From Neorhizobium sp. UBA3556 (lineage in GTDB: Bacteria; Pseudomonadota; Alphaproteobacteria; Rhizobiales; Rhizobiaceae), in NCBI GenBank assembly GCA_002376235.1, contig DFNX01000002.1:1-64000 (forward strand): a stretch of DNA of 64,000 nucleotides. Direction: 5' to 3'. The notes beneath the pieces are model-generated. The model searched no databases, was not told the origin of the DNA, and saw nothing but the letters and a program-made list of their open reading frames with translations. Made by a program: the position numbers and the translations under genes. This document shows, one piece after another, positions 17,098 to 25,382 of the stretch (position 1 is the first letter of the stretch; every line of letters begins with the position of its first letter).

Positions 17098-17824
17098 TGG
17101 GCTCGATCAATCCGGCCTTAGGCTGGAGGAAAACCTTGCGCGTCTTGCGAGAGCGCCCCTAGCCTTCAAACCAGGCGCCGCTTGGCGATATTCGCTCGCC
17201 ACCGATGTTCTTGGGGCTGTAATGAGTGCTGCGACGGCGACTCCGCTGGACGAGCTGGTTCGGGAGCTAGTGACCGCTCCACTCAACATGGTCGATACCG
17301 CCTTCTACGCCGTCGATGGGGCACGTCTTGCTGCAACTTATGCAGATAGCGCCGAAAAGCCTGTGCGGATGAACGATGTAATGCAGGTGCCACTCTTTGA
17401 TAGCGTGTGCGCCTTCGCACCGGGACGAATCCTGGATCCTAACTCCTATCCATCAGGCGGAGCCGGCATGGCGGGCACTGCTCACGACATCCTAACATTC
17501 CTGGAAACAATTCGCACTGGCGGCGGTCCAATACCGGGTTCGGCCTCAGTCGAGGCAATGCTCGCTAATCAAGTCGGGGTCGAGGCTGCGACGCAGGGAC
17601 CGGGCTGAGGCTTCGGTTACGGGTGGCCTGTCCTTGTCGACTCTCAAGCAGCGGCTTCGCCCCAAGCCAACGGTACGGTTCAATGGGGCGGAGCCTACGG
17701 ACACTATTGGTTTATCGATCCCGTCAATGAGCTGACTGTCGTGCAACTAACGAACACGGCTTTCGAGGGTATGGTAGGGGCCTTTCCCAGCGAGGTGAGA
17801 AACGCAGTGTACGGACAATCCTAG
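17087..17824 (+). pseudogene. Serine hydrolase (class C beta-lactamase-like) remnant
   Basis: In one frame the DNA encodes SDGLDQSGLRLEENLARLAR, FKPGAAWRYSLATDVLG, LVTAPLNMVDTAF and GGAGMAGTAHDILTFLE. It then meets an in-frame TGA at 17606-17608 and continues as GFGYGWPVLVD, WGGAYGHYWFIDP and LTVVQLTNT to a TAG at 17822. These are the middle and C-terminal blocks of esterase/beta-lactamase class C proteins, including the YSN-like YSL and HxG-like GGAYG motifs. The N-terminal SxxK half is absent. A GGGGGAGA/TCTCCCCC hairpin at 17834-17865 follows. Confidence 0.8.
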
Positions 17825-18188
17825 TGCTCAATAGGGGGAGAAAGGCGCCCTGCCCTCTCTCCCCCACAAGCACTAAACCGGTCTCCCCATTCTTCGGCCT
17901 GCGGCCTGCAGCACCGGCCGCATTTTCCATGAAATCCGTCTCGGCCCTCCGGGTGGGTGATCCCCCTCCGGTTTAGCACTTGTGTAAGCGGTGTCCCGGT
18001 GCCATCTTGACCAAAATGTCTTACGCTGCTCTGGAGACTGGGACCGCATGTTAAGGTGAGTCACGAGCGGTGGAGCGCTGCAGGCACGGGGATGGCTGCC
18101 AGAACGGATGTTCGACGGAATCTTATGACTGCCTTGTGACGAGAGGTGTCGCAACGAACTCTGCCAATTGCGACACCAACTTCATCGG
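17825..18188. other. Gene-free stretch between the hydrolase remnant and the SDR gene
   Basis: Contains the hairpin at 17834-17865 and, near 17983, GTAAGCGGTGTCCCGG, a sequence like the starts of the 80-bp repeats at 11898 and 12022. No convincing gene. Confidence 0.4.
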
Positions 18189-18947
18189 TTATAGAAGACG
18201 TACAGACATGCCCCCATCAACGATCATAGGACTGCCGGTCATGAACTGGGAGCGATCCGAGAGAAGGAAAAGTGCAGCCTGAGCAATCTCTACGGCCGAA
18301 GCCATCCTCTTCATCGGGTGCAGGCCAGAAATGAAGTTCAAAGCGTCTGGGTTGCCTTCGCCACTCGCAGGGGTAACGGTACCTCCGGGCAAGAGCGCGT
18401 TGATCCGAATGCCGTCAGCGGCGTGTTCAGATGCAAGCGATTGCACAAGTCCATTCAGCCCCGCCTTAGAGGCCGCGTAGGCTGCCATACCAGGCAGTCC
18501 ACCGTTGCTGAAGCCGACGAAGGAGGAGGTGAAGACAATGGAACCGCCGCCCTGTTCCTTCAGAATCGGTACTTGCGTCTTGGCGGCCCAGAACGCGCTG
18601 GTCAGATTTGTCGCGATTACCGTATTCCAGTTGTCGATGGACATGTCAGGTACTGCGGCCATGTCGCCGACTACCCCGACGTTGTTGAACGCACCATGCA
18701 GGCTACCGAAGTTCTGAAGAGCCAACTCAGTCAGCATGGCAGGATAAGCTTCATCAAGCACATCGCCTGATCGCCAGACTACTCGACCGCCGCTTCGGGC
18801 AATATCCTCAGCCACCGAGCGGAGTTCGTCAGTCCGTCTGGCCGCCAATACGACGTTCGCACCCTCAGAAGCAAATAATCTCGCGGCAGCAGCTCCAATG
18901 CCGCTGCTCGCTCCGGTGACGATGATTGTCTTGTTTGTTAGTTCCAT
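18189..18947 (-). CDS. Short-chain dehydrogenase/reductase (SDR)
   Basis: The 252-residue classical SDR has the cofactor motif TGASSGIG at residues 11-18, NNVG near residue 88 (in place of NNAG), the catalytic Ser in FTSSF and the YxxxK pair in YAASKAG near residue 160. A C-terminal FLLSDRSQFMTGSPMIVDGG block is typical. Arg at the end of strand 2 (LAARR) suggests NADP(H). The substrate is unknown. The ribosome site is part of an inverted repeat just upstream. Confidence 0.94.
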   Translation of the reverse strand: MELTNKTIIVTGASSGIGAAAARLFASEGANVVLAARRTDELRSVAEDIARSGGRVVWRSGDVLDEAYPAMLTELALQNFGSLHGAFNNVGVVGDMAAVPDMSIDNWNTVIATNLTSAFWAAKTQVPILKEQGGGSIVFTSSFVGFSNGGLPGMAAYAASKAGLNGLVQSLASEHAADGIRINALLPGGTVTPASGEGNPDALNFISGLHPMKRMASAVEIAQAALFLLSDRSQFMTGSPMIVDGGMSVRLL

Positions 18948-18951
18948 CTTG

Positions 18952-18975
18952 ATCTCCTGTTATGATGCAGGAGAT
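18952..18975. promoter_or_regulatory. Inverted repeat covering the SDR ribosome site
   Basis: Perfect ATCTCCTG / CAGGAGAT arms separated by eight bases; the CTCCT arm is the complement of the SDR ribosome site. It could be an operator or an RNA hairpin that limits translation. Confidence 0.45.
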
Positions 18976-19053
18976 GGCTATTGCGCCTTACCCTTTGCCG
19001 CCACCCGTTTCCTGTCGATGGAGAACTCTGCTCAGGGCGACAGTAATCTTACT

Positions 19054-20632
19054 TTAGGCACATATCCGCCCTGGGCCCCAATTCCACGGCAGGAGACCGT
19101 CAATCCGGTTCTGCTTGTGGCCGCTAACGATGGCGGTGAGCGTGGCGGTCAGATAGGCCTGTGGATCGACGGCGTTGAGCTTGCACGTCTCGATCAGCGA
19201 AGCGATGGTTGCCCAGTTCTCCGCTCCCGCATCATGCCCTGCAAAGAGTGCGTTCTTGCGGTTGAGGCTATCGGCCGGATGGTCCGCTCGACACTGTTGT
19301 TGTCGATCTCGATGCGTCCGTCGGTCAGGAACAGCTTCAGACCATCCCAGTATTTGGCAATATAGGCCAATGCCTCGCCGAGTGGGGACTTCGTTGCGAC
19401 GCGGGCGCGGTGATGGACAAGCCAGGTCTGCAGTTCTGCCACAAGCGGTGCTGATCGTTCCTGCCGTCCGGCGAGGCGAGCCTCCGGATCAAGTCCTCGA
19501 AGTTCGGCTTCGATGCGATACAGCTCGCCGATCCTTTTGACGCCGTCCTCGGCAATCGGTGCTGAGCCGTTGCGGGTGATCTCCACCAACTTGCGCCGCG
19601 CGTGTGCCCAACAATAGGCAAGCCGAATGTTCGGGCCAACTCGCTCCGGCGCGATGAGCCTGTTGTAGCCGGCATAACCATCGACCTGCAGGATGCCTGA
19701 GAAGCCCTGCAATATCCGTTCGGCATGGATGCCCCCGCGACCGGGAGCGTAGGTGAAGGCGACACCGGGCGGAGCACCGCCGCCCCATGGGCGATCATCA
19801 CGCGCCAGTGCCCAGAAGTATCCGGTCTTGAGCCGGGATCGAGGACTGGAGCACGGGTCTCGTCCATGAACAGCTTGGTTGAGCGCTTCAGGTCATCAAT
19901 CAACGCATGGAACACGGGACGCAGTTCGAAGGCCGCCCGACCGACCCAGTCAGCCATCGTGGATCGGTCGAGATCGATGCCCTGGCGGCTCATGATCTGC
20001 GCCTGCCGATAGAGCGGAAGGTGATCGGCATATTTGGAGACCAGCACATGGGCGACGGTCGCTTCCGTCGGCAGCCCAGTCTGGATCAGGCGAGCCGGGG
20101 CTGGAGCCTGAACGATACCGTCAGTGCAGGCACGGCAAGCATATTTGGGGCGGCGGGTGACAATGACGCGGAACTGCGCCGGGATCACGTCCAGCCGCTC
20201 GGAGACATCTTCGCCAATGCAATGCAGGCAACCGCCGCAGGCGCAGATCAGGCTTTCCGGCTCGATCACCTCCTCCACACGGGGAAGATGCTTCGGAAGG
20301 GAGCCGCGATTGGTCGCGCGTGGCTTGGCAATCCTGTTTCCAGCAGGAGTGTCCGCCTCATCCTCGGCATGGATCACGGCCATGGCCGTTTCCAGGTCTT
20401 CCAGTGCCAGATCGAATTGATCGGGATCGGTCTTCTCGGATTTGCGTCCGAAGGCTGCCTGCTTGAAGGCCGCAACCAGCTTCTCAAGCCGTTCGATCCG
20501 CTCATCCTTGCGAGCGATATGTTCGTCCTTGCTGGCTATCGCAACATCCTTGGCCGCCTCGCGGACCTGCGCCGCGATCAGCATCGCCTTCAGGGCGGCG
20601 ACATCATCGGGAAGGTCGGCGGCATCAAGCAT
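19054..20632 (-). pseudogene. tnpC: IS66 transposase TnpC, interrupted by two frameshifts
   Basis: Frame 1 (from ATG 20632) carries the N-terminal coiled coil and the zinc-binding-like block CACGGCLHCIGEDVSERLDV, up to DETRAPVLDPGSR. Near 19834 the frame changes and continues with TGYFWALARDDRPWGGG, VDGYAGYNRL and NNSVERTIRPIA. Near 19270 it changes again to RKNALFAGHDAGAENWATIA and ends in DGLLPWNW at the TAA at 19054. All IS66 DDE-type transposase blocks are therefore present, and each break is explained by one missing base. Either the element is dead or the sequence has deletion errors. Confidence 0.88.
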
Positions 20633-20701
20633 GGCTGGAAACTACCAAACTCCGAGCCGATTTGCCTTCGGAATTTGCGGTGCTGAGTCATCGTGCCGCA
20701 G

Positions 20702-21055
20702 CTATTCGATAGCCTCCGGTGTTCTTGTCTGGACGGCATAAACCCGCCGCCAATCGAGGCCCGCGAACAGCGCCTCGAACTGGGCGTGGGTCAGCGTCAT
20801 CAGACCATCCTTGATGCCGGGCCAGGTGAACGTGTGCTCTTCCAGCCTCTTGTTGGCGAGCACAGTCCCGCTGCCATCCCAATAGACCAGCTTCAGCCGG
20901 TCCGCCTTGCGCGACCGGAACACGAAGACCGTTCCGGTGAACGGGTCCTTGTGCAGCTCGTTCTTCACCAGCGCGGTCAATCCGTCATGACCCTTGCGGA
21001 AGTCTACGGGTTTGGTCGCCACCATGATCCGCACGCGGTTCGACGGAAAGATCAT
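20702..21055 (-). CDS. tnpB: IS66 accessory protein TnpB
   Basis: 117 residues starting MIFPSNRVRIMVATKPVDFR, with KGHDGLTALV, FVFRSRKADRLKLVYWDGSG and the closing LTHAQFEALFAGLDWRRV, the hallmark of IS66 Orf2/TnpB. The ATG at 21055 overlaps the tnpA stop (ATGA); the longer open frame upstream is a shadow of tnpA. It appears intact. Confidence 0.95.
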   Translation of the reverse strand: MIFPSNRVRIMVATKPVDFRKGHDGLTALVKNELHKDPFTGTVFVFRSRKADRLKLVYWDGSGTVLANKRLEEHTFTWPGIKDGLMTLTHAQFEALFAGLDWRRVYAVQTRTPEAIE

Positions 21056-21441
21056 ATCGCCGCCGCCAAGGCTCGCGCGATGGCCGCGATCCGGGCAGCA
21101 GACGCCCCTTCCTCCAGACGGATCGTAACCGGACCGACGACAATCTCGGCACGCGTGGCGGCCTTGACCGCTGGCTGTTCCGGCGCTGGCGTCTCGATGA
21201 CCATTGCCGCGAATTCGACTGCGTCTTCCGGCTCGGGCAAGACCAGCTTGCCCTGCCGCGCCAGTGTTCGCCAAGACGACAGGTGGTTGGCCTTCATCCC
21301 GTAGCGTTCCGCCACTTCGTTCACCGTTACACCCGGACGCAAGCTTTCCGACACGATCCTTGCCTTGACCTCGTCTGGCCAATGCCGATGAACCTCACGT
21401 CTGCCCCGACCCGTCGTGAGAACCTCCAATGTAGTCTCCAT
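21052..21441 (-). CDS. tnpA: IS66 accessory protein TnpA
   Basis: This 129-residue protein has an N-terminal HTH typical of IS66 Orf1: HWPDEVKARIVSESLRPGVT, then VNEVAERYGMKANHLSSWR. A low-complexity linker and an AAAI-rich C-terminus follow. It is the first gene of the element and is translationally coupled to tnpB. Confidence 0.92.
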   Translation of the reverse strand: METTLEVLTTGRGRREVHRHWPDEVKARIVSESLRPGVTVNEVAERYGMKANHLSSWRTLARQGKLVLPEPEDAVEFAAMVIETPAPEQPAVKAATRAEIVVGPVTIRLEEGASAARIAAIARALAAAI

Positions 21442-21645
21442 GGAGAAACTCCTTGTCGCTCGTCCATGGAAACTCGATCACAGATCAGGTGACGGCGGGC
21501 AACGTGGGGGCAGAACACCCGTTACGCACTTGTCCCCCTCTCTCCAGCTGTTCCGCACGAGCTCGGGAGCAGGAGCGGGGCTCCTACCCTCCCTTCGATT
21601 TCGGGAGGTCAAGGAGTGATCGCTTGCGCTTGTGGAGAGGGAAAG

Positions 21646-21927
21646 ATGACAGAAAAGCTTGAGCTGCAACCCAACGAGCCATTGTCCATGAAGGTCGAAC
21701 GTCACCGGGCCGTGTACCTGGCGGCCGTCAACGGCGATGGCGGCGCTGACATGGATCAAGAAGCGAAGGCACGTATGGAAATCATCAGGCACGCGCCGTC
21801 AGATCAGGATGAGAGAGATCAGAAGCTGCTTTACGTAGCAGGGTATCTAATTGCCTCCAAGGGGAGCCTAAACCCTGAGGAAAGGGAGCTTCTTCTTTCA
21901 GGCTCCATCTCGCTGCCGGGGCATTGA
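21646..21927 (+). CDS. Hypothetical protein of 93 residues
   Basis: Starts MTEKLELQPNEPLSMKVERH and has a mostly helical, charged sequence (MDQEAKARMEIIRHAPSDQD, GYLIASKGSLNPEERELLLS). No family recognised, no signal peptide or membrane segment. GGAGAGGG upstream of ATG 21646 is a good ribosome site. It lies between the IS66 element and the end of the minus-strand SNase-like operon, and is convergent with the latter. Confidence 0.5.
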   Translation: MTEKLELQPNEPLSMKVERHRAVYLAAVNGDGGADMDQEAKARMEIIRHAPSDQDERDQKLLYVAGYLIASKGSLNPEERELLLSGSISLPGH

Positions 21928-21953
21928 TGATCAACAGGCATCTGGCCTTGAAA

Positions 21954-22378
21954 TCAGTAGTTGTTGGCAACCCATTCGCCGGATGCAGACTTGGCAAATC
22001 CAATGACACGATCAAGAGGAGCTGCGTTCGGATTCCTCTTGATGGCCGCAACGCATGATACGCCTGGACCGCTGGCGTTCTCGTCACACTCTCCCAAGGC
22101 AAGGGTCACATCGGCTTCACCGCGGCCGGTCCTCAGAGGGTTGCGGGCATAAGCCTTGCGGTATGCGGCTAGGGCTTCCTCTTCTGTAGGTATCTCAAGC
22201 ACAGGAGCCGGAGGTTCGGGAATTAGGGAGGGATTGGCTGCGATAAGGGCTGCGATCTCCGCATCAGTAGGGCCCCCCGAACAACCGGCTCTGACTCCGG
22301 CATGATGAGATATGTACCTCCAGCACCGGCGAGAATGCCGATACCGGCGGCTGCTACGATGAGAATGTTGCTGTTCAT
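21954..22378 (-). pseudogene. Membrane-anchored protein of the SNase-like operon, frameshifted at a six-G run
   Basis: From ATG 22378 the frame encodes MNSNILIVAAAGIGILAGAG, an N-terminal membrane anchor, up to PESEPVV. At a run of six C on the plus strand (22273-22278) the sensible frame changes, continuing as PTDAEIAALIAANPSLIPEP, EEEALAAYRKAYARNPLRTG and ending GFAKSASGEWVANNY at 21954. One extra base in the run restores a single protein of about 140 residues. It is the last of six minus-strand genes upstream of virB. A base-calling error or phase variation could explain the break. Confidence 0.65.
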
Positions 22379-22387
22379 GTCATCCAC

Positions 22388-22975
22388 TCAGTCATTCAAG
22401 TTGAACCAAGCGCGCTGCTTGACGCCCTTATCGTTCGGAATGTCGAAATAATAAGGATCCGCGCGACGAGGGCGGGGCTGAGTGATCTGCACCATGCAGC
22501 CATTGTCTCGGTTGAAAACATCATTGTCGTTGTTCTGGTTGATCTGCCGGATCGTGACACCTTTGCGCTCGTTTTCTTGACTGTCACCAAATTGGGTACG
22601 GAAGGCGGCACGGTTGCTGCACTGGTTGACGGTTTTCGCGCACTGATCCTTGTCGTCTCGGCCCAAGAACGACCGATGCCCATCGGTGCGGGAGGAAACG
22701 GCGGTCATGCCGGCAGGGCATTCCTCGTAAGGTTCATAGCCCGGCTTCCCGGCTTTTGCTTCATGGCAGATCGGCCAGGAGAAGCCGGGCTTCGCCATAG
22801 CTGATATGAGCCTTTTCATCGGGGGAACGCAGTAGGGGACGCCATGCCAGGAGGGGCTTTGTGAGGCTGCGCACAAGAGGATCTGGCAACCCCATGAGGC
22901 ATCCTCGGCCTTGGCAGATGCTGGAGAGATGGCAAGAGCCGCGAGACCGGCCACGGCAAAAAACACTGGTTTCAT
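22388..22975 (-). CDS. Secreted cysteine-rich protein of the T4SS-linked operon
   Basis: 195 residues with a signal peptide (MKPVFFAVAGLAALAISPASAKA) and ten cysteines in the mature part. Examples are WGCQILLCAASQSPSWHGVP, YCVPPMKRLI, WPICHE and EECPAGM, suggesting several disulfides in the periplasm. I do not recognise a characterised family; I have the impression of similar hypothetical proteins beside virB loci of rhizobial plasmids. It lies between two membrane-protein genes in the operon that faces away from virB. Confidence 0.75.
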   Translation of the reverse strand: MKPVFFAVAGLAALAISPASAKAEDASWGCQILLCAASQSPSWHGVPYCVPPMKRLISAMAKPGFSWPICHEAKAGKPGYEPYEECPAGMTAVSSRTDGHRSFLGRDDKDQCAKTVNQCSNRAAFRTQFGDSQENERKGVTIRQINQNNDNDVFNRDNGCMVQITQPRPRRADPYYFDIPNDKGVKQRAWFNLND

Positions 22976-22976
22976 A

Positions 22977-23380
22977 TCAGGTGTCCCTCTTTATCAATGC
23001 TGCTGAAATTGCCGGCTCGGAAAAAGGCCTTTCGAGCGGAGTCCTGTGTTGGATGCGTTCGCCTGCAGCGTAGATGAAGGCCGAGATCAGCGCGAAGCAC
23101 GCAAACCAGGAAATGCCGATGCGATAGAGCAGTGGCTGATTGGGAATATCCCGAGAAACCGCGGCGAAGGCGAAGAGTCCGACCAGGTAGCTGTCGAAGG
23201 ACAAGTGACGTTCGTCGTGGAAAGCCAGCGACAGGATGAGAAGAAAGCCGCTAGTAGCGCGTGGATCCACCAGAGTCTCTGCGCCGGGATTACGAGGGCG
23301 ATCGAGAGGGAGATGGCAAGCAGCAAGCGAGCCACGGGATCCGTTGCGAGAGAGGTCGCAATATGTGCGAGGTCTGGCAA
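22977..23380 (-). pseudogene. Multi-helix membrane protein, frameshifted
   Basis: A TTG at 23380, directly after the upstream stop, begins LPDLAHIATSLATDPVARLL with helices LLLAISLSIALVIPA and WWIHALLAAF. Near 23243 the sensible frame moves by one base and continues with LLILSLAFHDERHLSFDSYL, VGLFAFAAVSRD, IGISWFACFALISAFIYAAG to the stop at 22977. Joined, it is a protein of about 135 residues with four helices. Size and position recall small conjugation membrane proteins, but no family was recognised. ATG at 23270 gives an intact C-terminal 97-residue ORF as an alternative. Confidence 0.55.
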
Positions 23381-24085
23381 CTATCGGTCTGTCCTCTTCG
23401 GCTTGTTTCGCGCATCAGCAAAAGGAGGAGAGATCTCGCTTTTCCTCTCGGCCAATAGATTGAAGTCGGCGATCGGATGCCGATCTAGCGTCTTGTCGAC
23501 AGCTTTGCGGCGCCATTCATTCATTTCCAACACGTAGGTTCCCCACATCCCATACCGGGCGGCCATCGCGTTGGTCTGATAAGCGAAATATTGGGCGTTG
23601 ATGTAAGGGGAATCGAGACGAGCCCAACCGACGCGCAGCATTTCGGCGGCGAGATCCACACTGTTAGTCGTGCATTGTGCGACGGGTATCCCATCGTTCG
23701 CGTAGGCCAGACCGACGCAAGTCGTGGCTCTGTTTCCGACAGTCCTTTTCAGCCAGGCCTTGGCGAAGGGACCGCATGGAACGGGGGTAGGAGCCTGTTG
23801 CTTCTCCCGGTTGGTCCACTTTGGGTTCAAAGCCCATTGAGGAAGCTCACAGGTGTCGATGCCAGCCAACCTCACTTTATAGCCATTGCCAAGCGTGCCG
23901 AACCATAGCGTGCGGCCGTCGAGAACGGTTACCGGGCCTTTGAACGTCGGCAACCGAACAGCAGCAGCAGCTGGAGGCGCAGCCTGACCGCGTAGGGCGT
24001 GCCAGTTCTGATAGATCGGATCGGCGGCAAACGCCGGCTGGGCCAAAGAGCTTGCGGCGATAAAAAGGATAAGGCGGTTTCTCAT
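23381..24085 (-). CDS. Secreted SNase-like (thermonuclease family) protein
   Basis: 234 residues with a signal peptide (MRNRLILFIAASSLAQPAFA). The SNase-like core begins VTVLDGRTLWFGTLGNGYKV, where staphylococcal nuclease has DGDT, and continues RLAGIDTCELPQ, which keeps the Asp and Glu of the IDxPE motif with Cys for Pro. The next blocks are FAKAWLKRTVG and DLAAEMLRVGWARLD. Two active-site positions thus look kept and one changed. The extra cysteines suggest a periplasmic disulfide-stabilised form. It starts within an ATGA overlap with the upstream SNase-like gene and is the third of three such paralogues. Confidence 0.8.
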   Translation of the reverse strand: MRNRLILFIAASSLAQPAFAADPIYQNWHALRGQAAPPAAAAVRLPTFKGPVTVLDGRTLWFGTLGNGYKVRLAGIDTCELPQWALNPKWTNREKQQAPTPVPCGPFAKAWLKRTVGNRATTCVGLAYANDGIPVAQCTTNSVDLAAEMLRVGWARLDSPYINAQYFAYQTNAMAARYGMWGTYVLEMNEWRRKAVDKTLDRHPIADFNLLAERKSEISPPFADARNKPKRTDR

Positions 24086-24618
24086 GGCTGGGCGCTCCTC
24101 GATCGCTGGTTCGCCTCACGACTAAGCAGGATGGAAGGATGCTGAACGTCGGAGAATTGCCAAAGGCCGGCCTTCTTTTGCTGAGCAAGCTGCTCGGCTA
24201 TGGCGTAGGGGGCATGATAAGGGAGACCATCGGTCTTCAAGGCGGCGAATGCATAGCCGCTTGTCACCATGATCTGCGCGAGGTCGAGCCTTTGACTGCC
24301 AACCGTGGCGTAACAAATGACATATGAGATGCCATTAAGCTTCGCCACGGGGGCACAGATCGGATTGGTGTCCTTGATGTAGGCAGCCAACATCGCAAGC
24401 GATGCCTCACCGCAGTCCTTCTTATTGCCTTGACCATCCGTGTAGGCAGTGCCGCGCAAGCAGGACTGGATGCCATAGAGGCGAAACCGCTCTCCGTTCG
24501 AGATCCAGGTGTCCCCCGTTTCCAAGGTAATGCCGGGAGCAAGATCGAAGTACCCTTCAGGTGCGGCATTGGCGGCAAAGGGCAGTAGAGTCGCGACGAG
24601 TGCAGCAGCAAGCTTCAT
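24082..24618 (-). CDS. Secreted SNase-fold protein lacking catalytic residues
   Basis: The 178-residue protein has a signal peptide (MKLAAALVATLLPFAANA). The fold pattern of thermonucleases is visible in GERFRLYGIQSCLRG, CGEASLAMLAAYI, RLDLAQIMVTSGYAFAA and AIAEQLAQQKKAGLWQF. The IDxPE motif reads GIQSCLRG, so the catalytic Asp and Glu are gone. It is probably a binding rather than a cutting protein. It overlaps both neighbouring genes by four bases (ATGA at 24615-24618 and 24082-24085). Confidence 0.7.
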   Translation of the reverse strand: MKLAAALVATLLPFAANAAPEGYFDLAPGITLETGDTWISNGERFRLYGIQSCLRGTAYTDGQGNKKDCGEASLAMLAAYIKDTNPICAPVAKLNGISYVICYATVGSQRLDLAQIMVTSGYAFAALKTDGLPYHAPYAIAEQLAQQKKAGLWQFSDVQHPSILLSREANQRSRSAQP

Positions 24619-25223
24619 TGCGCCTTCACCCGAGGATCTGCCCACATACCGTAGGAACCCTTCTGGCCGATTTCCTGAGCTTCCGTGAGATCAGGACGTT
24701 CGAATGAACCATCGGCTTTCTTAGTCAGCCGAACCGCTCCCAACGACAGAAGCTGCTCCTCAAGATTATCAACCGTGTCCATTGCTCCAGGATAGTTATA
24801 GTAGCCGTAGCAAGTGACATCCTGAACGGGGGCAGTCTGCTCGCTGATGAAGGCCCTGCAGAACAGAACCTTGGGGCTTTGCAGCATCGTTTGCAGCTGC
24901 TGCGTACCAAACTCCTCGCAAGTCCCGGAATAGTCCTCCGCGCGATTGACCAGATCGCCGTTGCAGGGCTGAACGCCATACAGATGCAACGTTGTCGATT
25001 CATCGACGCGAAACTCAGTCGCCGAGATAGCCTTGAAGCCATTGGCCGTGGCGTAACCTTTGCGATCAGCGACTTTGCCGGTCCCGTCGTAATACTCGAC
25101 GACAAGAACCGTCTTGCCCGGCGCCGCCAGCGATCTGATGTAGTCCTTGTTCACCGCAGGAGCGGCAAGCGCTTGTGTTGCCATTGCGCAACTTAGAAGC
25201 GCGGGAATGATGGCCTGTTTCAT
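24615..25223 (-). CDS. Secreted SNase-fold protein lacking catalytic residues, first gene of the operon
   Basis: 202 residues, signal peptide MKQAIIPALLSCAMATQALA. LHLYGVQPCNGD takes the place of the RLxGIDxPE motif, followed by CEEFGTQQLQTMLQS and a closing EAQEIGQKGSYGMWADPRV, which matches the end of SNase-like proteins. Catalytic Asp/Glu are absent. It starts the minus-strand operon from the divergent promoter region shared with virB1, which links it in expression to the secretion system. Confidence 0.7.
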   Translation of the reverse strand: MKQAIIPALLSCAMATQALAAPAVNKDYIRSLAAPGKTVLVVEYYDGTGKVADRKGYATANGFKAISATEFRVDESTTLHLYGVQPCNGDLVNRAEDYSGTCEEFGTQQLQTMLQSPKVLFCRAFISEQTAPVQDVTCYGYYNYPGAMDTVDNLEEQLLSLGAVRLTKKADGSFERPDLTEAQEIGQKGSYGMWADPRVKAQ

Positions 25224-25382
25224 AATCTAGCCCTAACCATCGGTAGTGCGATTGTTGACCTTGCAAAATAGGGTTTAACACCGATCAGAAAACTTGTAAG
25301 AGTGCATCAAATCGGTATCATGTGTGCATTAACTCTAGTCGGTTTTCGTGGCGATCACAACACCGTTTGACGGGCGGGTGCG
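25224..25382. promoter_or_regulatory. Divergent promoter region between the SNase-like operon and the virB operon
   Basis: 159 AT-richer bases separate the two starts. The hexamer ATCGGT or its complement ACCGAT occurs three times (near 25240, 25280 and 25309), which could be binding sites for a shared regulator. No virG box was seen. Confidence 0.5.

Larger units (their letters stand above)
19054..21441 (-). mobile_element. IS66-family insertion sequence (ends not defined)
   Basis: Three genes in the canonical IS66 order, tnpA-tnpB-tnpC, all on the minus strand, with tnpA/tnpB overlapping by four bases. The coordinates given are from the tnpC stop to the tnpA start. I could not find convincing terminal inverted repeats or an 8-bp target duplication, so the true ends lie somewhat outside. 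Confidence 0.85.

Noticed and set aside
18990..21520. Terminal inverted repeats of the IS66 element
   Set aside because: GTAA-type starts near 19043 and 21520 were compared but match for only a few bases; no 8-bp target duplication could be confirmed.
25224..25382. VirG (vir box) control sites
   Set aside because: The TnCAATTGAAAy-type box was not found; only ATCGGT repeats are present.
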